A stretch of DNA of 64,000 nucleotides from an uncultured bacterium (GTDB taxonomy: Bacteria > Cyanobacteriota > Vampirovibrionia > Gastranaerophilales > Gastranaerophilaceae). The position numbers and the translations under genes are program-made. Below, one piece after another: positions 53,182 through 62,507 of this stretch. The stretch lies in the NCBI GenBank assembly GCA_903868125.1, contig CAIPUE010000032.1, positions 103,873 to 167,872 on the forward strand, written 5' to 3'. A model generated the notes under the pieces. It searched no databases and was not told the DNA's origin. It was given only the letters and a program-made list of their open reading frames with translations. How positions within the stretch are numbered: position 1 is the stretch's first letter; each line of letters opens with the position of its first letter.

Positions 53182-54306
53182 TTAATGAACTGCTTCAGTT
53201 GAATTCATTAATTTATCAAGGTAGCTGTATTTTGGGTAGCAGCCATCTGGATCTTGTTTAATTAATTCAATTTCATCACTTATGCTTACGAAAAGTTTAA
53301 CCAGCTCGGAATCAAATTGGGTTCCGGAACAGCGTTTAATTTCATCAATCGCGTTTTGGTGTAAAAGGGCACTTCTGTAAGCGCGGCTTGAAGTCATCGC
53401 ATCATAGGTGTCTGCAATTGCGATAATTCGAGACGAAATTGGAATGTCCTCCCCTGCAAGCCCTTCAGGATAACCTTTTCCGTCATATCTTTCATGGTGG
53501 TGTTTTAACCACTTGGAAATAAGTTTTAATTTATCGATTCCACCCACCAACTTTGTACCTAATTCAGGATGTGTTTTTATAATTTCATATTCTTCGGCAG
53601 TTAATTTCCCCGGTTTAAGTAGGATTTTTTCAGGAATAGCAATTTTACCAATATCGTGCAATAGTCCCGTTATTTCAATTTCTTCCAATAATTCATCGTT
53701 TAAGTTTAAAGCTTTTGCAAGCGCAAGCGAGTATAAAGTCACCCGCATGGAATGACCATGCGTATATTTATCTTTTGCATCAAGAGCATGGGCAATTGAT
53801 TTTATTGTTTTATAAAAAAGCTCCGATAAATCTTGTAAAATATTGATTTTTGAAGTGGAGAGTTCATATTTTTTAATTCCGCTTTCAACAATCAAGCATA
53901 ATTGTTCCGGCTCAAAAGGCTTTAAAACATATTGAAAGAGGTGACATTCGTTTATTGCTTCTACTAAAATATCAATATTTGAATGACCAGTGAGTAATAT
54001 TTTTACGATATTGGGATAATTTCCTGATATTTTCCTAAAAAACTCGGTTCCTTCCATAAACGGCATTTTTTGGTCTGAGACTATAAGCGAAATATCTTCA
54101 CCACGTTTATTAATAATTTCAAGTGCTTCTTCTCCGCTTGATGCTAATAAGATAGTGTACTTATTGCGTAATGTTCGTTGAAGTAACAGTAAATTATTTT
54201 CTTCATCATCAATTGCCAGAATTGTATGTTTTTTCCCGTTATTTTGGTTTAAAAGGAGACTTTCTAAATCTGAAATAATGTTTTCATCAAGATAATTTTT
54301 ACCCAA
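53182..54306 (-). CDS. response regulator with HD-GYP domain
   Basis: This 374-residue protein has an N-terminal receiver (AIDDEENN, phospho-Asp in LIVSDQKMPFM, Lys in VLKPFEPEQ) and a C-terminal HD-GYP domain: AKDKYTHGHSMRVTLY, GLLHDIGKIAIPE, the KHHHERYDGKGYPEG signature and ADTYDAMTSSRAYR. HD-GYP domains hydrolyse cyclic di-GMP or cGAMP. The start is a TTG (54306) with GAGGA 7 nt upstream. No adjacent kinase is seen. Confidence 0.92.
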   Translation of the reverse strand: MGKNYLDENIISDLESLLLNQNNGKKHTILAIDDEENNLLLLQRTLRNKYTILLASSGEEALEIINKRGEDISLIVSDQKMPFMEGTEFFRKISGNYPNIVKILLTGHSNIDILVEAINECHLFQYVLKPFEPEQLCLIVESGIKKYELSTSKINILQDLSELFYKTIKSIAHALDAKDKYTHGHSMRVTLYSLALAKALNLNDELLEEIEITGLLHDIGKIAIPEKILLKPGKLTAEEYEIIKTHPELGTKLVGGIDKLKLISKWLKHHHERYDGKGYPEGLAGEDIPISSRIIAIADTYDAMTSSRAYRSALLHQNAIDEIKRCSGTQFDSELVKLFVSISDEIELIKQDPDGCYPKYSYLDKLMNSTEAVH

Positions 54307-54391
54307 CTATGTATCCTCATATACGAACTTATTCAACCGGCAGTACAAAGACTGTAATATTTCATATTCTAACACGATTGTAAGAAAACAT

Positions 54392-54440
54392 CAAGCCGAT
54401 AAATAATAAAAACGGCAAAAATGTTTAAATTATCGGCTTG
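54392..54440. repeat. 11-bp inverted repeat between divergent genes
   Basis: CAAGCCGATAA (54392-54402) and TTATCGGCTTG (54430-54440) are exact complements 27 nt apart between the HD-GYP gene and the barrel-like gene. It may be an operator. Confidence 0.5.
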
Positions 54441-54472
54441 AAAACGCAATTTATTTGACTTACCATATAAAT

Positions 54473-55240
54473 ATGAGGAAGATTTTACTAATAGTATTGG
54501 CATTATTTTGTTGTATGCAAATTTGTTTTGCAGAAAGTGGAAGTGAGGAGGATATAGGGTCTTTTTTCACGGAAGACGAGCCTGTGGTTGAACTCCATGG
54601 TTATTTAGAATATAACAATCAGCAACAATTGATAGAAGACGAACAAGAACAAAATGCCGTACATCTTGATGGGGATGTCGTTACTAATAGCATAAACTTT
54701 ACTGAACCAAAAAAAATAGGTTCAAAATCTTTGATTTCCAAGTCGAAAAGGCCGACTTTTCATCCGATTCAAAACAATTTGGAGACTGCTTCAAAATTTG
54801 CGACTCAAGAATATAGTATCAGACCAATAAGTACAACTTATAGTGAAAAATTTGGCAGATTGAGTTTTGGCACAATGTATGGTTCATCCCTCGATAGTGC
54901 CCAAGTGAATTATTCGACGGGAGTGTTTACTAAATATGAAGGTAAAATCTTCGCCCTAAGCACTGCGTTCTCAAAAAACACAAATAGTAATTATGATTCA
55001 TACAATGATAAATTTTATATTGCTCCTGAAATAAAATTAACCAAGAGGTTATCGCTTTTAGATATAATGCAAACAGATGTCAATCAAATTAATAAAAAAA
55101 ATGAGCTGGTTTTAAGATACACCCCTCATTTTAAAAAATATGCGGATGATGTACAATTTGAACTGGGAGCCGGACAATATTTCCATGAAGATAATTATAT
55201 AAAATCGTCTCTTCGCTTTTCCACAAGGTTTAATTTGTAA
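54473..55240 (+). CDS. secreted protein with C-terminal barrel-like strands
   Basis: This 255-residue protein has a signal peptide (MRKILLIVLALFCCMQICFA), a Glu/Asp/Ser-rich linker, and from about residue 120 repeated amphipathic strands (RLSFGTMYGSSLDSAQVNYS, VFTKYEGKIFALSTAFS, ELVLRYTPHFKKY) ending FSTRFNL. It resembles an outer-membrane barrel or surface protein. The ATG at 54473 gives a proper signal peptide; the frame is open six codons further. Confidence 0.7.
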   Translation: MRKILLIVLALFCCMQICFAESGSEEDIGSFFTEDEPVVELHGYLEYNNQQQLIEDEQEQNAVHLDGDVVTNSINFTEPKKIGSKSLISKSKRPTFHPIQNNLETASKFATQEYSIRPISTTYSEKFGRLSFGTMYGSSLDSAQVNYSTGVFTKYEGKIFALSTAFSKNTNSNYDSYNDKFYIAPEIKLTKRLSLLDIMQTDVNQINKKNELVLRYTPHFKKYADDVQFELGAGQYFHEDNYIKSSLRFSTRFNL

Positions 55241-55285
55241 CATGTTGATTCTAATGCGCTTGCACTGGTTGATTCTTAGTATATG

Positions 55286-55314
55286 TTTACAAGTGAGATA
55301 ATTTAAGGTATAAT
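55286..55314 (+). promoter_or_regulatory. promoter of the DivIC-like gene, with a two-codon start-stop at the transcript 5' end
   Basis: TTTACA (55286-55291), 17 bp, TATAAT (55309-55314). ATG GTT TAG at 55321-55329 lies 6 nt after the -10, so the mRNA probably begins with a Met-Val-stop mini-frame. The G-rich ribosome site of the next gene follows at once. Confidence 0.65.
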
Positions 55315-55336
55315 GTAGTCATGGTTTAGGGGGTTT

Positions 55337-55798
55337 ATGACTAAAAAGGTTAAAAAAGAAACTGCAATTGTTGGCAAAAAGGTTAGAAAGCCTGATAATA
55401 ATCAGGAAGTTGAAGCTTTAATCGATAAAACCAAAACAAAAAATAAACAACGTAAAACTAAAATACGTGTTTATTATTCATTGTTGACTATTGTTCTTTT
55501 AATATGCCTCGCGCAAATCGGATTTAGCGCGATTTTAAATATTTCAAAAACTATTTCCTATCAAACCAAAATAAATACAATTGAAAAAACAAAATATCAA
55601 GCTGCAAAAAGAAATGAAAAATTAAAACAAGAGATAAAAAACTTTTCTTCTGCTTCAAGCCTTGAAGCCATTGCTAGAAATAATCTTAAAATGGCGGGCG
55701 AGGATGAAGTTTTGGTTATAATAAATACTGCAGAAGAAGTCAATTCGGATAAAAACGGTAAAAACTTTAAAAATAAAATTTCGGCTGGAAAAAGATGA
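55337..55798 (+). CDS. FtsB/DivIC-like septum formation protein
   Basis: This 153-residue protein has a Lys-rich cytoplasmic N-terminus, one membrane segment (YYSLLTIVLLICLAQIGFSAI), a coiled coil and the DivIC motif LEAIARNNLKMAGEDEVLV. It should help recruit cell-division proteins at the septum. GGGGG precedes the ATG. It overlaps the TPR gene by 4 nt (ATGA). Confidence 0.85.
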   Translation: MTKKVKKETAIVGKKVRKPDNNQEVEALIDKTKTKNKQRKTKIRVYYSLLTIVLLICLAQIGFSAILNISKTISYQTKINTIEKTKYQAAKRNEKLKQEIKNFSSASSLEAIARNNLKMAGEDEVLVIINTAEEVNSDKNGKNFKNKISAGKR

Positions 55799-57504
55799 CT
55801 AATACACAAATTGTAGGTTATATAAAAAAATCTTTTGAACTTAAAAATCAAGGTTTTTATAAACCGGCAATAGAAATGCTTTATAAGGCGCTTTCAATTG
55901 ATGGTGATAATTTAGAGATTTTAGCTCAATTAGCTCATATCTATAAACTTTTGGGGAATTTCCAAAGAGCTGTCGATTATATTGAAAAGGTTTTAGATAT
56001 TAACGATAAACATCTTGATTGTTTATTTTTATTGGAAGAAATTTATTTACTTCAAGGAAATCTACAATTGGCAAAGGATGTCTGTGAAAAAATATACGAA
56101 ATTCAGCCTACAAGCCAAAATTTAGCTAAAAAAATCAATATTTTAAATAAATTGAATGATTTCAATAGTGTTCAAAAACTCGAAAAATCGGCATATGAGC
56201 TTAATGACGAAGTTTTATATGAAATGGCAGTGGCTTATTATGAGAAAAATCTTTTGCCAAAATCTCTTGAATTGTTGGAACTGGGGCATGCAAAAAATAA
56301 TAAAAACGATAAAATAATGCTTCTACTTGCAAAAATTTATTATGATAATCAAAATTTTGAAAAAGCTAAAAAAATGTTTTTGGATTTGGAAAAAATAAAT
56401 CCAACCGCAGAGATTATGAATTATTTGGGACTTTTAAAGCTGAACGAATCTAACTTTACAAAAGCCGTCGGCTATTTTTTGAAAGCGACAAAGGCAGATG
56501 TGAAGAATTCGGAATATTTATACAACCTTGCAAGTGCTTATTTTTTGAATGGGTGGCTTGATGAGGCGTTGAAGTATTTTAGTCGAGCAATCTGTTTAAA
56601 CCCAAAAAATGTAAGCTATCATTATTCATTAGCGTATTTGTATTATCAAAAAAAGACATATGATAAAGCGTTATTTGAGTTAGAGTTTATAAAAACCGTT
56701 GAACCAAATCATGAACTTTCTAATGTTTTAAATGCTATGGTAATAGCTAAAAAAGGTGATTTGCTGACTGCAAAAAATCAATTGGAACAAATTGTTCAAA
56801 ATAATAAATCGGATGATTTTGCTCATGCGGCTTTAAGCAAAATATATAGAGAACTTTTACAACTCGGGTTGGCTAAACAGTCAATTGAGCGAGCTATAGA
56901 GCTAAATTCTGCTCCTTTGGATTATTTAAGTGAGCTTGTTGAAATAGAAATTGAGCAAAAAGATTATGAGCATGCTTTGGGTTTGGTGGAAAAAATTATT
57001 CAAAAAAATAAAAACTATATTTATGCCTATATTTCTGCTGCCAAAATAAATCTTGAGCTTAAAAATTTTGATAAAGTTTTTGACGCAGCACAAGATATAA
57101 TAGAGCTGGATTTAAATTGTGCGCAGGGTTATTATTACAATGCAATCGCGCTTTTTGAGCAGGGGGATAAAGCTTTCGCGCTGGAAAGTTTAAAAAAATC
57201 TATCTCACTTGATTTAAATAACGCTTTATTATATGTAAAGATGAGCGAATTCTATCAGGACTTGGGCGATTTGAAAAACGCTTATGAGTGGGCGAAAGAA
57301 GCGAGCGAAATTGACGAGCGGAATTACAGATACAAATGGTTGTGTGCCAAACTGGCTGTTGCTTTGCGTAGCCAAGAGGCGGCGCTAAGTCATTATTCTC
57401 AAAGTTATAGAATAGCGGCTTTTGATAAAGATTTATGCAAAGATTATGCGGATTACCTTATTTCTATAGGTAAAGAGAAACAAGCAGAAAAGTTATTAAA
57501 ATAA
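55795..57504 (+). CDS. tetratricopeptide repeat protein
   Basis: This 569-residue protein is built almost wholly of TPR-like units, for example FYKPAIEMLYKALSIDGDN, FQRAVDYIEKVLDIN and WLDEALKYFSRAICLNPKN, giving a protein-binding superhelix. No signal peptide or enzyme domain. The overlap (ATGA) with the DivIC-like gene suggests a shared transcript. Role unknown; TPR proteins often scaffold envelope complexes. Confidence 0.88.
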   Translation: MTNTQIVGYIKKSFELKNQGFYKPAIEMLYKALSIDGDNLEILAQLAHIYKLLGNFQRAVDYIEKVLDINDKHLDCLFLLEEIYLLQGNLQLAKDVCEKIYEIQPTSQNLAKKINILNKLNDFNSVQKLEKSAYELNDEVLYEMAVAYYEKNLLPKSLELLELGHAKNNKNDKIMLLLAKIYYDNQNFEKAKKMFLDLEKINPTAEIMNYLGLLKLNESNFTKAVGYFLKATKADVKNSEYLYNLASAYFLNGWLDEALKYFSRAICLNPKNVSYHYSLAYLYYQKKTYDKALFELEFIKTVEPNHELSNVLNAMVIAKKGDLLTAKNQLEQIVQNNKSDDFAHAALSKIYRELLQLGLAKQSIERAIELNSAPLDYLSELVEIEIEQKDYEHALGLVEKIIQKNKNYIYAYISAAKINLELKNFDKVFDAAQDIIELDLNCAQGYYYNAIALFEQGDKAFALESLKKSISLDLNNALLYVKMSEFYQDLGDLKNAYEWAKEASEIDERNYRYKWLCAKLAVALRSQEAALSHYSQSYRIAAFDKDLCKDYADYLISIGKEKQAEKLLK

Positions 57505-57632
57505 TAAAAGTTAATAAAAAACGCAAGTAGTTGGGCAACTTTTTCAATTTTTTATGGAATTGCGTGAAAAGCAACTTCAAAAATGGAAAGCTAGGATTGC
57601 CACACAGCCGATTTTACTTGACTTATAATAAT

Positions 57633-57661
57633 TTGTCCTTAAAACAAAATAATGTTATACT
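57633..57661 (+). promoter_or_regulatory. promoter of the HExxH gene, with a five-codon mini-frame
   Basis: TTGTCC (57633-57638), a 17-bp spacer and TATACT (57656-57661). An ATG at 57668, 6 nt after the -10, starts a frame Met-Lys-Gln-Lys-Arg-stop, followed by 57 nt of leader before the real gene at 57743. Confidence 0.6.
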
Positions 57662-57742
57662 ATAAAAATGAAACAAAAAAGATAAATTGCGGTCTTAGTA
57701 AAAACGAGGAATAATATAGCGGAAGAGTTGAGGGTAATTTGT

Positions 57743-58474
57743 ATGAAAAAAATACGTATAGTTAAGGTTTTATTATTGGCATTGTTGGGGCTTGGGGTCA
57801 CGCCCGCGTTTGCTATAAAATTGGATAAACCTCCAATGCTAAGTAGCCAAGGAAAAAATCAAGCATTGAAGCAGCAAAATGAGGCGGTTAATCCTCTATA
57901 TCCGGCAAAATATACTAAACCATATATTGAAAAAATTAAAAAGGATTATAGTGTTGTTGGGAAAGACGAAATTTTTTACGTTGCGCTTGATATGCTCAAG
58001 GGTACAAACGGGGAGTTTTCAAGGAATGCGATTATTGGAAATAATTTGACGGCAAGCCCGATTAAAATTGAATTTAAAAATCTGGGACAAATCAAATCGA
58101 CTTATGCAAATTACGATGCACTCGGCTGGAAAAAGGGAAAAAAATTATATATTTATATAAATGAACACCACAGCACCTCCCCTGCAATTGCAATTGCAGC
58201 TTTGTTGTCTCACGAGGCGTTACACCAAGACGAATTTAATTCTTTATCGGAAGAAACTTACGCTTGGACTATGGAAGCGGCTGTTTGGTGCGAATTGTTG
58301 GAACTTTACCCGAATTATGAACTCGGTATAGATTCGCTTGTCGTAAGGGAAAACACGCTCAAAAAAATATTCGAAAGAGGAAATTATACGAATAAATATA
58401 TAAAGAAGACTGTTTATTCAAACAGCGGATATCAAAATTTACCTGAATCTTCTCCCGGATTTGAAGCCTTGTAA
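57743..58474 (+). CDS. putative secreted HExxH metallopeptidase (paralogue of 18373-19053)
   Basis: This 243-residue protein has a signal peptide (MKKIRIVKVLLLALLGLGVTPAFA) and the motif SHEALHQDEFNSLSEETYAW with HEALH at residues 157-161 and acidic residues 9-10 positions on. It shares the block structure ALDMLKGTNGEFSRNAIIGNN and the end YQNLPESSPGFEAL with the gene 39 kb upstream. Zinc metallopeptidase is inferred from HExxH; no known family is recognised. GAGGG before the ATG at 57743. Confidence 0.78.
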   Translation: MKKIRIVKVLLLALLGLGVTPAFAIKLDKPPMLSSQGKNQALKQQNEAVNPLYPAKYTKPYIEKIKKDYSVVGKDEIFYVALDMLKGTNGEFSRNAIIGNNLTASPIKIEFKNLGQIKSTYANYDALGWKKGKKLYIYINEHHSTSPAIAIAALLSHEALHQDEFNSLSEETYAWTMEAAVWCELLELYPNYELGIDSLVVRENTLKKIFERGNYTNKYIKKTVYSNSGYQNLPESSPGFEAL

Positions 58475-58502
58475 TACTAAGTTGCATCGCAAAACTTAAA
58501 TA

Positions 58503-59627
58503 TTAAGCATTTATTTTGTTTTTTGATTTTTTAATACAACTAATCAAAGTATCTGCAACCGTTTTTTGTTCTTCAGCCGTAAGCTCGGGGAACATTGGCA
58601 GAGATATAACAAGTTTTGTATTTTCTTCCGTAATTGGTAAAGTGCCCTCTTTTACGTTTAAATATTCATGAACTTTTTGCAAATGTAACGGAACCGGATA
58701 ATAAATCATAGCACCAACGCCTGCTTCTTGAAGCATTTTGTGTACTTCATCCCTGTTCGGTATTTTTACCGTATATTGGTGATAAACACAATCTGTCTTA
58801 TCTAATTCTTGCGGAGTTTGAACATCAGCACAATTTGCGAATAATTCGTTGTATCTGTATGCATTCGTGCGTCTTTTTTTATTCCATTCATCTATATGTT
58901 TAAATTTCACCCTCAAAATAGCTGCCTGAACTTCATCAAGACGGCTGTTTACGCCTATTTCGTCATGGTAATACCTGACGGCTCCGCCATGGTTTCTCAA
59001 CGCAATTACTCTGTCTTTAATTGCTTGAGAATTGGTTGTTAAAAGTCCGCCATCTCCCATCGCTCCCAGATTTTTTGTGGGGAAGAAGCTGAAACATCCA
59101 ACATCACCGAACGAACCAACCATTTTACCGTCCAATTTCGCTCCGATTGCCTGACAACAGTCTTCTATCACAAACAAGTCATAGCGTTTTGCTATGTCCA
59201 TAATAACTTTCATATCAGCAGGTTGTCCATACAAGTGAACAGGAATAATAGCTTTCGTTTTAGGCGTAATAGCATTCTCAATTTTCTCAACGGCAATATT
59301 AAAAGTATCCGAGTCAATGTCGACAAAAATGGGTTTTGCCCCGACTATTCCAATAGCTTCGGTTGTAGCAACAAACGTGAACGCGGTTGTAATTACTTCA
59401 TCACCTTCTCCTATATCCAAAGCTCTCAGCGCCAAATGAAGCGCATCCGTGCCTGAATTGAGCGCAACAGAGTGCTTAACTCCGACATATTGAGAAATAT
59501 CTGCTTCCAACTCTTTATTATGATTGCCAAGAATATAAGAACCGGAACGTAAAACCTCAACAACTTCTTTTTCAACTTCTTTACCGATTTGATTATATTG
59601 GCGTTTTAAATCTAAAATAGGTATCAT
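58503..59627 (-). CDS. DegT/DnrJ/EryC1/StrS-family sugar aminotransferase
   Basis: This 374-residue PLP enzyme has the family blocks ILDLKRQYNQIGKEVE, SVALNSGTDALHLALRAL, VIEDCCQAIGAKLDGKMVG and the PLP lysine in FSFFPTKNLGAMGDGG. Such enzymes transaminate nucleotide keto-sugars for surface polysaccharide. No linked sugar cluster is seen. GGAG before the ATG. Confidence 0.92.
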   Translation of the reverse strand: MIPILDLKRQYNQIGKEVEKEVVEVLRSGSYILGNHNKELEADISQYVGVKHSVALNSGTDALHLALRALDIGEGDEVITTAFTFVATTEAIGIVGAKPIFVDIDSDTFNIAVEKIENAITPKTKAIIPVHLYGQPADMKVIMDIAKRYDLFVIEDCCQAIGAKLDGKMVGSFGDVGCFSFFPTKNLGAMGDGGLLTTNSQAIKDRVIALRNHGGAVRYYHDEIGVNSRLDEVQAAILRVKFKHIDEWNKKRRTNAYRYNELFANCADVQTPQELDKTDCVYHQYTVKIPNRDEVHKMLQEAGVGAMIYYPVPLHLQKVHEYLNVKEGTLPITEENTKLVISLPMFPELTAEEQKTVADTLISCIKKSKNKINA

Positions 59628-59739
59628 ATAAAATATCTCCTCTTACCGTTTACTAAACCATAACTTTAGTTTATCACATGATTTTTATGCCTTTATATAA
59701 ATTTAATTTAAACGCGATGTTAGTTTTTTGCTTTTTGTT

Positions 59740-59768
59740 GTCGGGCAGGAATGCCCGACCTACTGCCC
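59740..59768. repeat. REP-like palindrome with CCTACTGCCC tail
   Basis: GTCGGGCAGGAATGCCCGAC is an inverted repeat followed by CTACTGCCC. The tail and following AA...GTCAGG...TTT match the repeat at 15495-15524 read on the minus strand. Confidence 0.6.
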
Positions 59769-59791
59769 AAAGCAAAGTCAGGGTTTAATAT

Positions 59792-61309
59792 TCAAATTAC
59801 CCTATTCATTAAATTCAATCCGTTGAATACCGCTTGAACGTTTGCTTGTGCGGTTGAGGTGTGTATTGCTCTGGTAATTAATACATTTCCGTTATGATTA
59901 AAATGGAGTACACTCATTGCTTTTGATTTTTCTTTTTCGTTCTCTAAATCCTCAATCGCGTGTTGTTCATAATGTTCCAACTCAAGAGCAAACCCGACAT
60001 TTTTTAATGCACTGATACAAGCGTCAAGCGGCCCTGACCCTTTGACTATTACATCAAATTCTTCATTGTTGTGGTTGAAATTCAAATTGAATTTATCTGA
60101 ACCAATTTTATTAAACTCATTCAATTTGAAAGGTCCTTCAACGTTACAAATTTTGTCAAAATAAAGCTCTAACAATTCTTTCAATGAAAGTTCGCCGATT
60201 GTTTCGGCTTTATGCTTAGCGAACGGTGCCAAATAGACTGCTTCTTGCATGGAAATTTGGTATTGAGTTGCATTTATCAGTTCAAATATTGCAGTTTTAC
60301 CTGATTGGCTTGTAAATGCGAGTTTTTCAGCTTCTGTTCTGCCTATCAGTTCGGGATTAAAAGCACGATAGGCACCTTTATCCAAGTGCTTCGTTTTAAC
60401 CACGCCATCCTGATGTATTCCGCTTCTGTGTGCAAGCGCGTCGTGTCCTATAATCGGAGCTTTTTCCCAAATCTGAACATCTGCCATTTCAGAAGTTAGA
60501 ATGGCAGTTTCATAAATATTCTGCATATTTAAAGGCACATTTACCCCAGAATTATTGAGCGCGACTGCAACTTCGTACATATTTGTATTACCGGCACGTT
60601 CGCCAAGCCCGTTTAAGCTACATTCAAGCTGCATAGCGCCCGCAAAATAACTTTCTACAGTGGTTGCAGATGCCATGCCTAAATCATTATGGCAATGTAC
60701 TGCAACAATTACATTCTCAGGCAAAGCTTCTCGCATTTTTTTAACCATCTCAATAAATACCATCGGGCGAAAACGCTCAACCGTATTGGGTAAATTTATA
60801 ACATTCGCACCTGCCTTAACAATATCTTGCACCGCATCAATAACCTCGTCAAGATTTTCTTTGCAATCGCCAAAATGCTCTACGGAGAATTGAACTTCAC
60901 CATGGATAGGTAAAATGCTTTTAGCGTAACTTACTGCTTCGACTGCGATTTTTTTGACTTCTTTCAACGGTTTTTTCAAAACATATTCAAGCCCCAACGG
61001 ATTCATTGCAATAAACGTGTGAATACGTGGTTTTGGCGCATTTTTAATCGCTTGAGCAACTTTGTCTATATCAATTTTGACTGCTCTTGCAAGTCCTGAG
61101 ATGACAACATTTTCAGGAGCCAAATTCGCCAAATAAGAACAGGCTTCAAAATCCATATCGCTGGCGCCTGAAAAGCCGACCTCAATCCCTTGAACCCCTA
61201 GCTCTATCAGTTTATTAAAAATAATCTCTTTTTCTTGAGTATTCCAAGGCTTTTTTAAAGCTTGGTTGCCGTCTCTAAGTGTTACATCATAAAAGAATGG
61301 TTGTTTCAT
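59792..61309 (-). CDS. leuA: 2-isopropylmalate synthase
   Basis: This 505-residue enzyme condenses acetyl-CoA with 2-oxoisovalerate. It has FFYDVTLRDGNQALKKPW, VAVHCHNDLGMAS (metal HxH), GLGERAGNTNMYEV and a C-terminal regulatory-like domain. It is close to the IPMS/homocitrate synthase group, but clustering with leuB and leuC supports leucine synthesis. It is last of the three genes. Confidence 0.92.
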   Translation of the reverse strand: MKQPFFYDVTLRDGNQALKKPWNTQEKEIIFNKLIELGVQGIEVGFSGASDMDFEACSYLANLAPENVVISGLARAVKIDIDKVAQAIKNAPKPRIHTFIAMNPLGLEYVLKKPLKEVKKIAVEAVSYAKSILPIHGEVQFSVEHFGDCKENLDEVIDAVQDIVKAGANVINLPNTVERFRPMVFIEMVKKMREALPENVIVAVHCHNDLGMASATTVESYFAGAMQLECSLNGLGERAGNTNMYEVAVALNNSGVNVPLNMQNIYETAILTSEMADVQIWEKAPIIGHDALAHRSGIHQDGVVKTKHLDKGAYRAFNPELIGRTEAEKLAFTSQSGKTAIFELINATQYQISMQEAVYLAPFAKHKAETIGELSLKELLELYFDKICNVEGPFKLNEFNKIGSDKFNLNFNHNNEEFDVIVKGSGPLDACISALKNVGFALELEHYEQHAIEDLENEKEKSKAMSVLHFNHNGNVLITRAIHTSTAQANVQAVFNGLNLMNRVI

Positions 61310-61321
61310 TTTATTGCCCCC

Positions 61322-61342
61322 GTTTACCGTTTACCGTTTACC
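61322..61342. repeat. three GTTTACC heptads over the leuB stop
   Basis: GTTTACC occurs exactly three times in tandem. On the minus strand this is (GGTAAAC)3 and contains the last codons and the TAA of leuB. Confidence 0.8.
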
Positions 61343-62419
61343 CGCCTCATTAGCGATTAAATCTCCCATTTTACTTGTTCCTACCAGTTGTTCGTTCTCG
61401 TTTTTTAAAATATCTTTTGTGCGATAACCTTGTTTTAAAACCTCAGAAACTGCTGTTTCAATATTTTGAGCTTCTTTTTCCATATTAAAACTGTATTTTA
61501 ACATCATAGCAGCGGACAAAATCGTTGCTATCGGATTAACTACATCTAGCCCCTTAAAGTTAGGAGCAGAGCCATGACAAGGTTCAAACATTCCAACCCC
61601 ACCGTCAGCAGGCAAGCTGGCGCTTGGCAAAAGCCCCAAAGAACCGGATAAAACCGACGCCTCGTCTGATAGGATATCCCCGAACAAGTTACTTGTCAAT
61701 ATTACATCAAATTGTTTCGGCTCCATAATCAACTGCATAGCAGCATTATCAACATACATATGATAAAGTTCAACCTCGGGATAATCTTTAGAAATCTTAA
61801 TTACGACATCTCTCCAAAGCCTTGAAACATCTAAAACATTTTCTTTATCTATCGAACAAACTTTTTTATTTCTCAACATTGCACTCTCAAAAGCGACTTT
61901 GGCTATTCTTTTTATCTCACTTTCAGAATAAATCATTGTATTAAACGCGGTTTTTTCGCCTTTTTTAATCTCTGTACCTCTCGGTGATCCAAAATAAATC
62001 CCACCCGAAAGCTCTCTTACAATCATAATGTCGGTGTCTTTAATCAAATTTTCTTTTAATGGTGATGAAGAAATCAGTTCTTCAAAAATCTTAACAGGTC
62101 TTAAATTTGCAAAAAGCCTTAGCCCCTTTCTGAGACCTAACAAACCTTTTTCAGGTCGGATATCAAAATCCAGATTATCGTATTTCCAGTCGCCTACGGC
62201 TCCCAAAAGTACAGCATCGGAGGATTTTGCAAGCTCCAGTGTTTCATCGGGCAATGGCACTCCGCATTTGTCGATTGCCACCCCGCCAATAAGCGCTTCT
62301 ATGTATTCAAATTTATGATTATATTTTTGTGAAATTACATCAAGAACTTTCAAAGCCTGTTCAATGACCTCGGGACCAATCCCATCGCCTTTTAATATTA
62401 AAATTGTCTTATTTTGCAT
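61331..62419 (-). CDS. leuB: 3-isopropylmalate dehydrogenase
   Basis: This 362-residue protein has ILKGDGIGPEVIEQ, LRPEKGLLGLRKGLRLFANLRP, the acid-binding RELSGGIYFG block and NLFGDILSDEASVLSGSLGLLPSAS (metal/NAD). It decarboxylates 3-isopropylmalate. Its C-terminus GKR and stop are formed by a heptad repeat. AAAGGA precedes the ATG. Confidence 0.96.
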   Translation of the reverse strand: MQNKTILILKGDGIGPEVIEQALKVLDVISQKYNHKFEYIEALIGGVAIDKCGVPLPDETLELAKSSDAVLLGAVGDWKYDNLDFDIRPEKGLLGLRKGLRLFANLRPVKIFEELISSSPLKENLIKDTDIMIVRELSGGIYFGSPRGTEIKKGEKTAFNTMIYSESEIKRIAKVAFESAMLRNKKVCSIDKENVLDVSRLWRDVVIKISKDYPEVELYHMYVDNAAMQLIMEPKQFDVILTSNLFGDILSDEASVLSGSLGLLPSASLPADGGVGMFEPCHGSAPNFKGLDVVNPIATILSAAMMLKYSFNMEKEAQNIETAVSEVLKQGYRTKDILKNENEQLVGTSKMGDLIANEAGKR

Positions 62420-62455
62420 TCCATTTTTCCTTTTTACTTCTTCTGGTTTATTGAC

Positions 62456-62507
62456 GGTGCGGTTAAATCCGCACCCTACAGTTTACCGTTCACCGTTTAC
62501 CGTTCAC
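62456..62507. repeat. REP-like palindrome plus GTTYACC heptads over the leuC stop
   Basis: GGTGCGGTTAAATCCGCACC (62456-62475) is an inverted repeat, followed by CTACA and then four near-heptads (GTTTACC, GTTCACC, GTTTACC, GTTCAC). The heptads hold the leuC stop on the minus strand. Confidence 0.7.
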
